The notes: a model not told the origin generated them from the sequence alone. A DNA stretch of 64,000 nucleotides from Hyphomonas sp. (GCF_016125515.1 NZ_WGLO01000010.1:62001-126000), one strand, 5' to 3'; numbered from the stretch's first letter, positions 25,376 to 34,805 are shown. Numbers and translations: made by a program.

Positions 25376-27654
25376 CAGTATTCCTCCGTTTTCATGTGGC
25401 GCTTCAGGAACGCCATCCGTGTACGCATCAGGTGGACCTGCAAGGCTTCGCCACGGATGCCGTGGCGCTGGCCCGGATAGGTCATCACTTCGAACGGCTT
25501 CCCGAGTTCCTGCAACGCCGCCATCAGGCGCGTCGTATTGTCGAATGTCACATTGTCGTCCGCCATGCCGTGAACCAGCATTAGCGGCGTCGACAGCTTG
25601 CCGGCATCGGCCAGAACGCTGCTCTTCGCGTAGCCGTCCGGGTTGTTCTCTGGCGTACCCATATAGCGCTCGGTGTAGAACGTGTCGTAAAGGCTCCAGT
25701 CGGTCACCGGCGCGCCGGCCACGGCCGCGGCAAAGGTGCCTTCCGGCGCTCCAAGTATCGTTTTCAGCGTCATGTAGCCGCCATAGCTCCAGCCCTGGAT
25801 GGCGATGCGGTGGGTGTCCACGAAAGGCTGCGCCTTCAGCCAGGCAACCCCGGCCAGTTGGTCGCGCACTTCCGCATCGCCCATGTTCCGGTGGATCACG
25901 TCTTCAAACGCCTTGCCACGGTTGCTGGAGCCGCGATTGTCCAACCGGAACACGATGAAGCCCTGCGCCGTGTAGAATACATCCGTCAGCGGCCCCCAGG
26001 TCCGGTCCACGGTTTGCACGTGCGGCCCGCCATACACCTCCAAGATCACCGGGTATTTCCGGGCCGGATCGAAATCCTTCGGCTTCCGGATGGAGTAATA
26101 CAGCGTCTGCCCATCGTCCGCTTCCAGCGTGCCGTACTCGGGCAGAGTGTGCGCCGACAGATACGAGGCATACGGATGGCCCACGTCCAGCCGGTTCTCT
26201 TCGATCCAGGCAATCAGTGTTCCATCGATGCGGTAAAGCCCCGTCTGCGGCGGCTGGGCCGGCGACGACGACGTGCCGACGAAGGACTGGCCGTCCGGCG
26301 CCACCGTCACGTTCCAGGTCTTTCCCGGCTCGGTGATGCGCGTGATCTGCCGGTCATCAAGGCTCGCGGTATAAAGGTGCCTCTCCAGCGGCGTGTCCTT
26401 GAAACCCGTGAAGAAAACCCGCCGGCCGGCCCCAAGCGCGAGCTTCAGTTCATCCACGGCCCAATCCTCGCCACCGATCCGGATTTCAGTTCCGTCGGCG
26501 CGCGCAACCAGCTGCTTGAACCCGGAAGTCTCGCTGGAGCTGATCGTGAATTCGCCCGTCTCGATGCGCCGACTCAGCTCGCCGATGTTCACCCAGTGGG
26601 GCTGTGTCTCTTCGTCATAGACTTCCGTACGCCATTGTCCCGCTTCGGTAGCGGCCTGATAGGCAATCAGCGTCTGCGCCCGGTTCACCGCCTGCAGGTT
26701 CAGCGCCGTGCCGGACCAATTGACCCGCGTCAGGTATTGGTCGCTCGGCGCGCCCCATTCCGCCTTGCGCCAGTTCACCTCGATCGGCGCGTCGCCCGAC
26801 AGATCCTGCACGAACAGGTCCACCACGGCATTCGGCCGCCCGGCGCGGGGATAGCGCTGGTCGATCACGGTCACCTTGTCGGCGGCAATGTCGAAGCGCG
26901 GAATGATGTCTACGCCGCTTTCGTCGACGCGCGTGTAGGCGATGAACCGCTCGTCGGGGCTCCACCAGTAGCCGGTGAAGCGGTGCATTTCCTCCTGCGC
27001 CACGAATTCGGCGATGCCATAGATGATCGCCTTGTCGGGCTCGGCCGCCGGCGAGATGCGCCGCTCTTCGCCGGTCTCAAGCGTGACGATGTACAGCGCG
27101 CCGTCGCGGATGAAGCTGACATGACTGCCCTTGGGTGACACCCTCGCGTCATACTCATAGGCATCTGTATGGGTCATCTGGCGCACCTGCGGCGCGCTGC
27201 CGCCCAGCGTCACCAGGTGCAGTTCGCCGCCCGCCGGCACGAGGATCGTATCCGCGGTGCCCCAGTCATAATCCGCAATCCCGCGTACGCCCGCGATCCG
27301 CTTGCGCTCGCGCATCGCCTTTTCGGCCTCGGCGAGTTCGGCGTCCGACGGGTCAACCAGTGTCGAGTCTACCAGCATGGAGGCTTCGCCGGTCGCCGCA
27401 TCGAACTGCCACAGGTCGAACCGCGCCTGATCGCCCGCGCGGGGCTTGAGGAAGGTGACCCGCTTGCCGTCGGGTGAGAATTTCACGCCGCGCGGGCTCG
27501 GCCCCGACAGGCCGGGCGAAGCGTAGAGGCGCTCGAGGGTCAGGGTCTCGGGTGTCGTCATGGTGTCCTGTACGGAGCGCGGCGAAGGGCCGGCGTGGGT
27601 GCATGCCGCCAACACGCCGGATATCCCGGCGAGAAGTGCGAAGACGCGGATCAT
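25375..27654 (-). CDS. dipeptidyl-peptidase IV-like serine peptidase (S9), lipoprotein
   Basis: A 759-residue exported peptidase. MIRVFALLAGISGVLAAC is a lipoprotein signal with the lipid-bearing Cys18. The middle is a DPP-IV-type beta-propeller (FVAQEEMHRFTGYWWSPDERFIAYTRVDES, with the EE motif that binds a free N-terminus), and the C-terminal hydrolase domain has the nucleophile GWSYGGYM, the acid in GMADDNV and the histidine in YPGQRHGI. It likely cleaves X-Pro or X-Ala dipeptides from peptides in the periplasm or at the outer membrane. First gene of a four-gene reverse operon. Confidence 0.9.
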   Translation of the reverse strand: MIRVFALLAGISGVLAACTHAGPSPRSVQDTMTTPETLTLERLYASPGLSGPSPRGVKFSPDGKRVTFLKPRAGDQARFDLWQFDAATGEASMLVDSTLVDPSDAELAEAEKAMRERKRIAGVRGIADYDWGTADTILVPAGGELHLVTLGGSAPQVRQMTHTDAYEYDARVSPKGSHVSFIRDGALYIVTLETGEERRISPAAEPDKAIIYGIAEFVAQEEMHRFTGYWWSPDERFIAYTRVDESGVDIIPRFDIAADKVTVIDQRYPRAGRPNAVVDLFVQDLSGDAPIEVNWRKAEWGAPSDQYLTRVNWSGTALNLQAVNRAQTLIAYQAATEAGQWRTEVYDEETQPHWVNIGELSRRIETGEFTISSSETSGFKQLVARADGTEIRIGGEDWAVDELKLALGAGRRVFFTGFKDTPLERHLYTASLDDRQITRITEPGKTWNVTVAPDGQSFVGTSSSPAQPPQTGLYRIDGTLIAWIEENRLDVGHPYASYLSAHTLPEYGTLEADDGQTLYYSIRKPKDFDPARKYPVILEVYGGPHVQTVDRTWGPLTDVFYTAQGFIVFRLDNRGSSNRGKAFEDVIHRNMGDAEVRDQLAGVAWLKAQPFVDTHRIAIQGWSYGGYMTLKTILGAPEGTFAAAVAGAPVTDWSLYDTFYTERYMGTPENNPDGYAKSSVLADAGKLSTPLMLVHGMADDNVTFDNTTRLMAALQELGKPFEVMTYPGQRHGIRGEALQVHLMRTRMAFLKRHMKTEEY

Positions 27655-27788
27655 GCTGCGACACTAACGGCGATTCCGCCGGTGTCACCTCGCGCCGGCT
27701 TGCTGGCCGGAAATCGTGACTATCCTTCATTCGCGCTGCCCCCCATGCTGTGATAGGGGCAGGAAAAGGCCGGCCAGCGGAGGGCGCC

Positions 27789-28727
27789 ATGTTACGCAAT
27801 ATCCTGATCGGGGCAGGTCTCCTGCTGGCCGTCATTCTCGGAGCCGCCTGGTGGCTGCTGTTCTCGGACACCAAGGCTCCGGCCAAGGCCGAAGGCGTCA
27901 TGGACGTCGCCGCGTGGCGTGAACTCGTGGCCGCCGATGCCGGGCAGGGACCCACCAGCATCGGCTGGCTCGAAATCGGCCACGACGAGTTCCCCAGCAT
28001 CGCGGTCCAGGCCGGCCGGTTTGCCGCGCCCGTGCCGATGTCATTCAACGCCTTCCAGCTGGTCTGGCCGGACCGGACGGTCATCATCGACACCGCCGTC
28101 GATGCCGAAACCATGGAAGAGATGAGCCAGACTCCCGCGGCCGGGTTCGATCCGGCCGCCTATGAGACCCTGCTCGACGCCATGACCCGCGCTGACACGA
28201 TCCTGCTCACCCATGAGCACCTGGACCATGTAATGGGCGTCGCACGCCATCCCGATCCAGCCTCCATTGCCCCGCAACTGGCCCTCACCGAGATCCAGCG
28301 CGGCGCCCTTGCGCCCTTCACGCGCGGCGGCATGCTGCCCGACGCGATCCTTGCCGTCCCGGCGCTGGACCTTTCGCAGCCGGTGCGCATCGCGCCAGGT
28401 GTGGTTGTGGCGGCGATGTCCGGCCATTCGCCCGGCTCGGAGGTCATCTATGTCCAGCGCGCCGACGGGGCCGAATTCCTGTTCATTGGCGATATCGCCT
28501 GGACCATGCGCAACATCGACGACCTGACCACTCGCCCGCTGCTGCTGAACCTCCTGTTCTTCGATCCGCCGGAAGTGCGCGCCAACATCCGCGCCCAGTT
28601 GCGGGCCCTGTACGACCTGAAACAGTCCGATCCGGCCCTCACCCTCCTGCCGGCCCACGACCGCGACTACCTCCAGGGCCTCGTGGCCGCCGGCACGCTC
28701 GAGAACGGGTTCGCGCCCGCCCGCTGA
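27789..28727 (+). CDS. MBL-fold metallo-hydrolase, membrane anchored
   Basis: ATG 27789 follows GGAGG by 5 bases and gives 312 residues with an N-terminal membrane anchor (ILIGAGLLLAVILGAAWWLL). The metallo-beta-lactamase fold is shown by His142-x-His144-x-Asp146-His147 (THEHLDH), then GHSPGSEVIY (His), FIGDIAW (Asp) and LLPAHDRDY (His), all metal ligands. The layout resembles N-acyl-homoserine-lactone lactonases and related esterases, but the substrate is not determined. A 7-bp stem (CTGCCCC at 27736-27742 with GGGGCAG at 27756-27762) lies in the leader. Confidence 0.82.
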   Translation: MLRNILIGAGLLLAVILGAAWWLLFSDTKAPAKAEGVMDVAAWRELVAADAGQGPTSIGWLEIGHDEFPSIAVQAGRFAAPVPMSFNAFQLVWPDRTVIIDTAVDAETMEEMSQTPAAGFDPAAYETLLDAMTRADTILLTHEHLDHVMGVARHPDPASIAPQLALTEIQRGALAPFTRGGMLPDAILAVPALDLSQPVRIAPGVVVAAMSGHSPGSEVIYVQRADGAEFLFIGDIAWTMRNIDDLTTRPLLLNLLFFDPPEVRANIRAQLRALYDLKQSDPALTLLPAHDRDYLQGLVAAGTLENGFAPAR

Positions 28728-28819
28728 GCCCGACCCGCGCTTAGCGCTTGATCTTCGCCGCGCGGCGCGCCACATCGCGCGCTGATCCCGTTTTCCCCTT
28801 TCCGAAGGAAGCTCCGCCC

Positions 28820-30484
28820 ATGGCCGGTCCCCAATTCGTCTTTCACATGCAAGGCCTCACCAAGGCCTATCCCGGCGGCAAGAAGGTGTTCGAGAACATC
28901 CACCTGAACTTCCTGCCGGATGCCAAGATCGGTGTGGTCGGCGTCAACGGTTCGGGCAAATCGACCCTGCTGCGCATCATGGCGGGTGTGGACAAGGACT
29001 TCGTCGGCGAAGCCTGGGCCGCCGAGGGCGTAAAGGTCGGCTATCTGCCGCAGGAACCGAAGCTCGACCCGACCAAGAACGCGTTCGACAACATCGCATC
29101 GTCCTGCCCGGAAAAGATGATGCTCGACGAGTTCAATGCCATCTCGGCCAGGCTCGGCGAGGATTATTCCGACGAGCTGATGGAAGAGATGACCGCGCTC
29201 CAGGAGAAGATCGACGCCGCCAACGCCTGGGACATCGACTCCAAGATCGAAATGGCGATGAACGCCTTGCGCTGCCCGGAAAACGACGCGGACGTCACAA
29301 AGCTCTCAGGCGGCGAGATCCGCCGGGTCGCCATCTGCCAGCTGCTCCTGTCGAAGCCCGACATGATCCTGATGGACGAACCGACCAACCACCTCGACGC
29401 CGAAACCGTCGCCTGGCTCCAGAACTACCTGATCAATTTCCCCGGGTGCGTGATCCTCGTCACCCACGACCGCTACTTCCTCGACGACATCACCGACTGG
29501 ATCCTCGAACTCGACCGCGGCCGCGGCGTGCCCTTCCAGGGCAACTACTCGTCCTGGGTCGAGCAGAAGGCCAAGCGCATGGAGCAGGAGGCCCGCGAGG
29601 ATGTCGGCCGCAAACGCACCCTCGCCAAGGAACTCGAATGGGTCCGCTCCGGCCAGAAGGCGCGCCAGGCCAAGTCCAAGGCGCGTATCAACGCCTATGA
29701 GAAGATGGCCTCCGAGGCCGAGCGCGAGAAGGTCATGACCTCGCAGATCCGCATCCCGCCCGGCCCCCGCCTCGGCGGCGTCGTGCTGGAAGCGGAAGGC
29801 CTCAGCAAGGCATTCGGCGAGAACGTGCTGATCGAGGACCTGAGCTTCAAACTGCCCCCGGGCGGTATCGTCGGCGTTATCGGCCCGAACGGCGCCGGCA
29901 AATCGACCCTGTTCAAGATGATCCTCGGCCAGGAAAAGCCCGACAAGGGTGCCCTGCGTGTCGGCGAAACGGTCAAGATCGGCTATGTCGACCAGAGCCG
30001 TGACAAGCTCGACCCCAACAAGAACGTCTGGGAGGAAATCTCCGGCGGCACCGATGTGATCGATCTCGGCGGCGTCACGGTCATGTCACGCGCCTATGTC
30101 GGCGCTTTCAACTTCAAGGGCACAGACCAGCAGAAGAAGGTCGGCATCCTCTCCGGCGGTGAGCGCAACCGCGTCCACCTCGCCAAGATGCTGCGCGGCA
30201 GCCACAACCTGCTCCTACTCGACGAACCGACCAACGACCTCGACGTGGAAACCCTGCAGGCGCTCGAAGAAGGTCTCGACAATTTCCCCGGCTGCGCCGT
30301 TATCATCTCGCACGATCGCTGGTTCCTCGACCGCATGGCCACCCACATCCTCGCCTTCGAGGGTGACAGCCATGTTGAATGGTTCGAGGGCGATTTCTCG
30401 TCCTACCTCGAAGACAAGAAACGCCGCCTCGGCGAAGACGCCGTCAACCCGAAGCGCCTGAAGTTCAAGAAGTTCGCGCGCTAG
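28820..30484 (+). CDS. ettA: energy-dependent translational throttle protein EttA (ABC-F)
   Basis: Ribosome-associated ATPase that binds the E site and gates the first peptide bond according to ATP level. ATG 28820 (GAAGGAAG 10 bases upstream) gives 554 residues, matching E. coli EttA (555). Two ABC domains: Walker A GVNGSGKST and GPNGAGKST, signatures LSGGEIRRVAICQ and LSGGERNRVHLAK, Walker B MILMDEPTNHLD and LLLLDEPTNDLD. The linker has the EttA-type arm and KARQAKSKARINAYEK. No membrane domain. It appears monocistronic. Confidence 0.94.
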   Translation: MAGPQFVFHMQGLTKAYPGGKKVFENIHLNFLPDAKIGVVGVNGSGKSTLLRIMAGVDKDFVGEAWAAEGVKVGYLPQEPKLDPTKNAFDNIASSCPEKMMLDEFNAISARLGEDYSDELMEEMTALQEKIDAANAWDIDSKIEMAMNALRCPENDADVTKLSGGEIRRVAICQLLLSKPDMILMDEPTNHLDAETVAWLQNYLINFPGCVILVTHDRYFLDDITDWILELDRGRGVPFQGNYSSWVEQKAKRMEQEAREDVGRKRTLAKELEWVRSGQKARQAKSKARINAYEKMASEAEREKVMTSQIRIPPGPRLGGVVLEAEGLSKAFGENVLIEDLSFKLPPGGIVGVIGPNGAGKSTLFKMILGQEKPDKGALRVGETVKIGYVDQSRDKLDPNKNVWEEISGGTDVIDLGGVTVMSRAYVGAFNFKGTDQQKKVGILSGGERNRVHLAKMLRGSHNLLLLDEPTNDLDVETLQALEEGLDNFPGCAVIISHDRWFLDRMATHILAFEGDSHVEWFEGDFSSYLEDKKRRLGEDAVNPKRLKFKKFAR

Positions 30485-30548
30485 GTCCTTTCGCCTCCGC
30501 GGGCGTCCGGGCGCACGGCCTCTTGCCTCTTCGCGCTTGGCCGCTACC

Positions 30549-30571
30549 GTCCCTCCTGATCCAGGAGGGAC
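30549..30571 (+). promoter_or_regulatory. hairpin burying the amidase Shine-Dalgarno
   Basis: Arms GTCCCTCCTG (30549-30558) and CAGGAGGGAC (30562-30571) pair perfectly over 10 bp with a 3-base loop (ATC). The 3' arm contains AGGAGG (30563-30568), the ribosome site for the ATG at 30580. In the RNA, initiation should be blocked unless the stem is opened. A thermosensor, an attenuator-type control or a protein-binding site are possible readings. Confidence 0.7.
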
Positions 30572-30579
30572 GCGCCGCC

Positions 30580-32181
30580 ATGAATTTCAAGGTCACTGCC
30601 GCACTTGCGGCGCTGCTGCTCGCCGCCTGCTCAGCGCCCGCTCCGCCCGCGTCCGAGGAGGTATCCGTGACTGGATCCTATGAGGCCGATGCCATGCTGG
30701 CGAAGACCTTGCCCGACATCGCGGGCGAGCTTGCCGCCGGCACCATGACATCAGAGGGCCTTACGCGCGCCTATCTCGCCCGCATCGCAGCCATTGACGA
30801 GGCCGGCCCGCGCCTCCAGGCCGTGCTGGTCACCAATCCGGACGCGCTGGCGCAGGCCGCTGCCAGTGATGCCCGCCGCGCCGAGGGCAAGGCGCTTGGC
30901 CCGCTCGACGGCGTGCCGATCCTCCTCAAGGACAATATCGAAACCCTCGATCCGATGCCCACCACGGCCGGTTCCACGGCCCTGAAGGACAATATCACCG
31001 GCCGCGACAGCCCGCTCGTCGCTGGCCTGCGCGCGCAGGGCGCCGTGATCCTCGGCAAGACCAATCTCAGCCAGTGGGCCAATTTCCGCTCGAATTTCTC
31101 GATGAGCGGTTGGTCCTCCGTAGGCGGACAGGTGCGAAACCCCCACATGCTCGACCGCAATCCCTGCGGCTCCAGCTCTGGCACGGGCGCTGCCATTGCT
31201 GCGTCGCTGGCCGCCGGCGGTGTCGGCACCGAGACAAACGGCTCGATCATCTGCCCATCCCATGTCAACGGCCTCGTCGGCTTCAAGCCGACCGTCGGCG
31301 TCATCCCGCAAGACGGCATCGTGCCCATTTCGCCCAGCCAGGACACCGCCGGGCCGATGACGAAATCGGTGCTTGGCGCGGCCATGCTGATGAACGCTAT
31401 GGATCCCGGCGCGACAGACTATATCGCCGCCCTCTCGCCGGACGCGCTGAAGGGAGTTCGCATCGGCGTGCTGCGCACGGCGCAAGGCTCGAACCCGGAT
31501 GTTCTGGAGCGGTTCAACGCCGCCCTTGCGGCCATGCAAGGGCAGGGCGCCGAACTGGTCGACATCACCGAATTCAGCCTGCCGGCCGGCTTCTTTCCCG
31601 ATTCGCTTCTTGTGCTCGAATACGAGTTCAAGGCCAGCCTGAACGCCTATCTCGCCAGCGCCGCGCCGGCCGTCACCACGCGCACGCTGACCGATCTGAT
31701 CGCCTTCAATGACGCCCATGCGGATACCGAGCTCGCGCTCTTCGACCAGGACCTGTTCACCGACTCCGATGCCCTTGGTCCGCTCACGGACAAAGCCTAT
31801 ACCGACGCACTGACGCTTATCCAGTCGGCCGCCCGCGAAAACGGCATCGACAAGGCCCTCGCCGAGCACAATGTCTCGGTCCTCGTGGCGCCGTCTGGCC
31901 CGATCTCGCCGCGCATCGATCCCGTCAACGGTGATGTCTGGCCGGATTGGGCCGGCGCTGGCTGGGCGCCCGCCATCGCCGGCTACCCGCACCTCACCGT
32001 TCCGATGGGCGACGTCCACGGCATTCCGCTCGGCGTCTCCTTCTTCGGTGCCAGGAATGCCGATGCGGCAATGCTCGCCTACGGTTACGCCTACGAACAG
32101 GCCACCCACCTGCGCCCTGAACCCCACTATCTGCCCACGGCAGAAGCCCGCCCAGAGATCGCCCCGGCCATGGCGAAATAG
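30580..32181 (+). CDS. amidase, lipoprotein (amidase signature family)
   Basis: A 533-residue amide hydrolase with an N-terminal lipoprotein signal ending at Cys17 (LLLAAC). The Ser-cisSer-Lys triad is intact: Lys117 (ILLKDNIE), Ser199 (CGSSSGTGAA) and Ser222 (TETNGSII). Exported amidases of this kind often act on peptides, drugs or polyamides; the target is unknown. The start ATG 30580 has a strong AGGAGGGA, but that site lies inside a perfect 10-bp hairpin (30549-30571). The gene converges on dnaB across a 138-base gap (32182-32319) that holds a REP-like element. Confidence 0.88.
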   Translation: MNFKVTAALAALLLAACSAPAPPASEEVSVTGSYEADAMLAKTLPDIAGELAAGTMTSEGLTRAYLARIAAIDEAGPRLQAVLVTNPDALAQAAASDARRAEGKALGPLDGVPILLKDNIETLDPMPTTAGSTALKDNITGRDSPLVAGLRAQGAVILGKTNLSQWANFRSNFSMSGWSSVGGQVRNPHMLDRNPCGSSSGTGAAIAASLAAGGVGTETNGSIICPSHVNGLVGFKPTVGVIPQDGIVPISPSQDTAGPMTKSVLGAAMLMNAMDPGATDYIAALSPDALKGVRIGVLRTAQGSNPDVLERFNAALAAMQGQGAELVDITEFSLPAGFFPDSLLVLEYEFKASLNAYLASAAPAVTTRTLTDLIAFNDAHADTELALFDQDLFTDSDALGPLTDKAYTDALTLIQSAARENGIDKALAEHNVSVLVAPSGPISPRIDPVNGDVWPDWAGAGWAPAIAGYPHLTVPMGDVHGIPLGVSFFGARNADAAMLAYGYAYEQATHLRPEPHYLPTAEARPEIAPAMAK

Positions 32182-32225
32182 ACGCCCCGCTGATCCCGGC
32201 GCAACAAGATTTCGCCCATCTGGTC

Positions 32226-32252
32226 TGGATTCCCGCCTTCGCGGGCATGAGC
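32226..32252. repeat. REP-like palindromic element
   Basis: TGGATTCCCGCCTTCGCGGG followed by CATGA, with stem CCCGC (32232-32236), CTTC loop and GCGGG (32241-32245). This matches the common extragenic motif 'ATTCCCGC-CTTC-GCGGGAAT'-type repeats found in many proteobacterial genomes. It sits between the convergent amidase and dnaB genes and may act as a two-way terminator. Confidence 0.6.
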
Positions 32253-32319
32253 GGAAGTTGAAAACACCTCAAACGAACCAACCGGCCAGCCCAAAGCTGC
32301 GTCCGGACGCCTGTGCTGC

Positions 32320-33810
32320 CTACTCGAACGGGTCGGTCCGGGCGGCGTCGTAGGCGAGGTCGCCGAAGCGGGTGACGCGCGAGTCGAAGGCGAGTTTCAC
32401 GGTGCCGATTGGGCCATGGCGCTGTTTGGAGACAATGACTTCGGCCGTGCCGAACACCTGGTCCATCCGGGTGCGCCAGGCCTTCCACTTTTCGCTTGAG
32501 GACGGATCATTCGGGTCGGCGGCCGGCTCGGTCCGCGCGAGGTAATACTCCTCGCGGAACACGAACATCACGATGTCGGCATCCTGTTCGATCGAGCCGG
32601 ATTCCCGCAGGTCCGACAATTGCGGGCGCTTGTCGTCGCGCTGTTCGACCGCGCGCGACAGTTGCGATAGCGCCAGCACCGGCACGTTGAGGTCCTTGGC
32701 CAGCGCCTTTAGCGCGGTGGTGATCTGGGTCACTTCCTGCACGCGGTTGGTGTTGGAATTGGACGAGGAGGTGGTGATCAGCTGCAGATAGTCGATCACG
32801 ATCAGGTCGAGCCCTTCGGACCGTTTCAGGCGCCGCGCCCGTGCCGTCAGTTCGCCGATGGAAATGCCGCCTGTGTCATCGATGTAGAGCGGCAGGTTCT
32901 GCAACTCGGTCGTTGCCTCGCTCAGGCGTTCGAAGTCCGCCTTGGTCAGCTTGCCCTGCCGGATGTCGTGCGAGCTGATCTCGGTGCGCTCGGCCAGGAT
33001 ACGCGTAGCGAGCTGTTCGCTCGACATCTCGAGCGAGAAGAAGGCGACGATGCCGCCATCGACCGTCTTGCGCGAGCCGTCTTCCTGGGTCTCGTACCGG
33101 TAAGCAGCGGCGACGTTGTAGGCGATGTTGGTCGCCAGAGACGTCTTGCCCATCGACGGGCGACCGGCGAGGATCAACAGGTCGGACCGGTGGAAGCCGC
33201 CGAGCTGTTCGTCGAGGTCGCGCAGCGCGGTCGGGATGCCTGCAATCTTGCCGCCGCGCTTGAAGGCGGCCTCGGCAGTGACGAGGGACTCGGCGAGCGC
33301 TTCGGCGAAGGTGGAGAAGCCGCGCTCGGAACTGCCGCGTTCGGCCAGTTCGAACAGCGCCCGCTCGGCCTTGTTGATCAGGGTCGATCCATTGTCGTCG
33401 TCTTCCGGCGACAGGGACTGGGACTGGATGCCCGCGCCGACGCGGATCAGCTCGCGCCGGATGGCGAGGTCGCGGATGATGCGCGCATAATCCTTCACCT
33501 CCGGACCGAAGGCGGCGGCGTCCAGCAAATCGACCAGGTATTTCGCGCCGCCGATCTCGGTCAGCTTTTCCTTCTGCTCGAAATGCTCGCGCAGGGTCAC
33601 GCCGTCGGCCACGCGGCCGGTCTGGATCATAGTCGAGGCGACTTCGTAGAGCAGGCTGTGGGCAGGGGCGTAGAAGTCCGAGGGCCGAAGGATCTCTGCG
33701 ATGTACTGGTAGACGTTGTTGTCGAACAGGATCGCGCCGATCACGGCCGCTTCGGCCGCGAGGTTATGGGGCGAGACGACGGGGGTCTGGGCGGTCGGCT
33801 GCTGGGTCAT
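32320..33810 (-). CDS. dnaB: replicative DNA helicase DnaB
   Basis: Hexameric 5'-3' helicase of the replication fork, 496 residues. The N-terminal domain begins PHNLAAEAAVIGAILFDN; the RecA-like C-terminal motor has Walker A AGRPSMGKTSLATN, FFSLEMSSEQLATRILAE, Walker B DLIVIDYLQLI, and LSQLSRAVEQRDDKRPQLSDLRESGSIEQDADIV including the arginine-finger region. It follows the rpsF-rpsR-rplI operon in the same direction, a widespread order, but is separated from it by a strong terminator, so it needs its own promoter in 33811-33875. Confidence 0.97.
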   Translation of the reverse strand: MTQQPTAQTPVVSPHNLAAEAAVIGAILFDNNVYQYIAEILRPSDFYAPAHSLLYEVASTMIQTGRVADGVTLREHFEQKEKLTEIGGAKYLVDLLDAAAFGPEVKDYARIIRDLAIRRELIRVGAGIQSQSLSPEDDDNGSTLINKAERALFELAERGSSERGFSTFAEALAESLVTAEAAFKRGGKIAGIPTALRDLDEQLGGFHRSDLLILAGRPSMGKTSLATNIAYNVAAAYRYETQEDGSRKTVDGGIVAFFSLEMSSEQLATRILAERTEISSHDIRQGKLTKADFERLSEATTELQNLPLYIDDTGGISIGELTARARRLKRSEGLDLIVIDYLQLITTSSSNSNTNRVQEVTQITTALKALAKDLNVPVLALSQLSRAVEQRDDKRPQLSDLRESGSIEQDADIVMFVFREEYYLARTEPAADPNDPSSSEKWKAWRTRMDQVFGTAEVIVSKQRHGPIGTVKLAFDSRVTRFGDLAYDAARTDPFE

Positions 33811-33875
33811 CGGGCCATATTAACCCAAGCCCGGTCTGAACGCGCGGGATTTGGTTCAGTTTTCAAACGCGACTC

Positions 33876-33910
33876 ACAGAAAAAAGCCGCGGTCCGGTGG
33901 GACCGCGGCT
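33876..33910 (-). terminator. Rho-independent terminator of ribosomal operon
   Basis: An 11-bp perfect stem (AGCCGCGGTCC at 33885-33895 and GGACCGCGGCT at 33900-33910) with a GGTG/CACC loop is followed, on the reverse strand, by a run of T residues (TTTTTTCTG). It terminates rpsF-rpsR-rplI about 26 bases after the rplI stop. Confidence 0.93.
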
Positions 33911-33935
33911 CTTCTTGGGGGCGTTGGGCCGCCGA

Positions 33936-34517
33936 CTACTCGTCGTCGCCCACCGGGCCGCGCTCGGCCGCCGCTTCGGCCAGCTCGCCGGCCTGCTCTT
34001 CAGCAAACGCAGCATTGGCAGCCTGCAGGGCCTCGACGATGTTCTCGCCCTTGGCCTGACGCTCGGCTTCTTCCGCAGACCGGGCCACGTTGACCTGGAT
34101 CTTGACGGCGACCTCGGCATGAAGGCGGACCGAAACGTCGAACAGACCGATCGACTTGATCGGCTTGTCGAGTCGCACCGCATTGCGCGGGATCTTGTGG
34201 CCGGCTTCCTCTGCGGCGTCGGAGACGTCGCGGGCCGAGACCGAACCGTAGAGCTGGCCGGTATCGCCAGCCTGACGGATCAGGACGAAGGTTGTGCCTT
34301 CCAGCTTCTCAGCGTCGGTCTTCGCCGCATCGCGGGCGGCCGCGTTGCGGGCTTCGATCGCTTCACGCTCGACTTCGAACCGCTTGCGGTTCCGGTCGTT
34401 GGCGATTAGCGCCTTGCCTTGCGGGATCAGGAAGTTGCGGGCGAAGCCGTTCTTGACGCGGACTTCATCACCGATCTTGCCGAGGCGTTCGATGCGCTCA
34501 AGGAGAATGACTTGCAT
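33936..34517 (-). CDS. rplI: 50S ribosomal protein L9
   Basis: Binds 23S rRNA at the base of the L1 stalk. The N-terminal signature MQVILLERIERLGKIGDEVRVKNGFARNFLIPQGKA is intact. Length is 193 residues, about 45 longer than the E. coli protein, because of an acidic Ala/Glu-rich C-terminal tail (RQAKGENIVEALQAANAAFAEEQAGELAEAAAERG), as seen in other alphaproteobacteria. It is third in the operon, 12 bases after rpsR, and AAGGAGAG precedes the ATG. Confidence 0.97.
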   Translation of the reverse strand: MQVILLERIERLGKIGDEVRVKNGFARNFLIPQGKALIANDRNRKRFEVEREAIEARNAAARDAAKTDAEKLEGTTFVLIRQAGDTGQLYGSVSARDVSDAAEEAGHKIPRNAVRLDKPIKSIGLFDVSVRLHAEVAVKIQVNVARSAEEAERQAKGENIVEALQAANAAFAEEQAGELAEAAAERGPVGDDE

Positions 34518-34529
34518 GGGGGTCTCTCC

Positions 34530-34787
34530 TTATTTCACTTCGAACGGGATGAGCGCCAGCATGCGGGCGCGCTTGATCGCCTGGGCCAGCTTGCGCTGGT
34601 TTTTCAGGTTCACGGCCGTGATGCGGCTCGGCACGATCTTTCCCTTTTCAGAGATGTAGCGCTGAAGCAGCTTCACGTCTTTGTAGTCGATTTCCTGGGC
34701 GTGTTCGCCGGTGAACGGGTCCACCTTGCGCCGGCGTCCGAACGGACGGCGGGCCGGAATGTTCGTGATGTTGATTTTCTGTGCCAT
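34530..34787 (-). CDS. rpsR: 30S ribosomal protein S18
   Basis: Small basic 16S-rRNA-binding protein that pairs with S6 in the platform of the small subunit. The 85-residue sequence has the family core [49 protein letters not shown]. It sits between rpsF (18 bases upstream) and rplI, the standard order. Start [19 protein letters not shown] is the first Met. Confidence 0.97.
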   Translation of the reverse strand: MAQKINITNIPARRPFGRRRKVDPFTGEHAQEIDYKDVKLLQRYISEKGKIVPSRITAVNLKNQRKLAQAIKRARMLALIPFEVK

Positions 34788-34805
34788 CGGATGTGTTCCT
34801 TTCCC

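Noticed and set aside
27736-27762. 7-bp stem (CTGCCCC/GGGGCAG) in the MBL-hydrolase leader
   Set aside because: Ends about 16 bases upstream of the ribosome site GGAGG, does not cover it, and has a 13-base loop; chance is plausible in GC-rich DNA.
33936-34060. Long acidic C-terminal extension of L9
   Set aside because: Such tails are ordinary in alphaproteobacterial L9, so not unusual.
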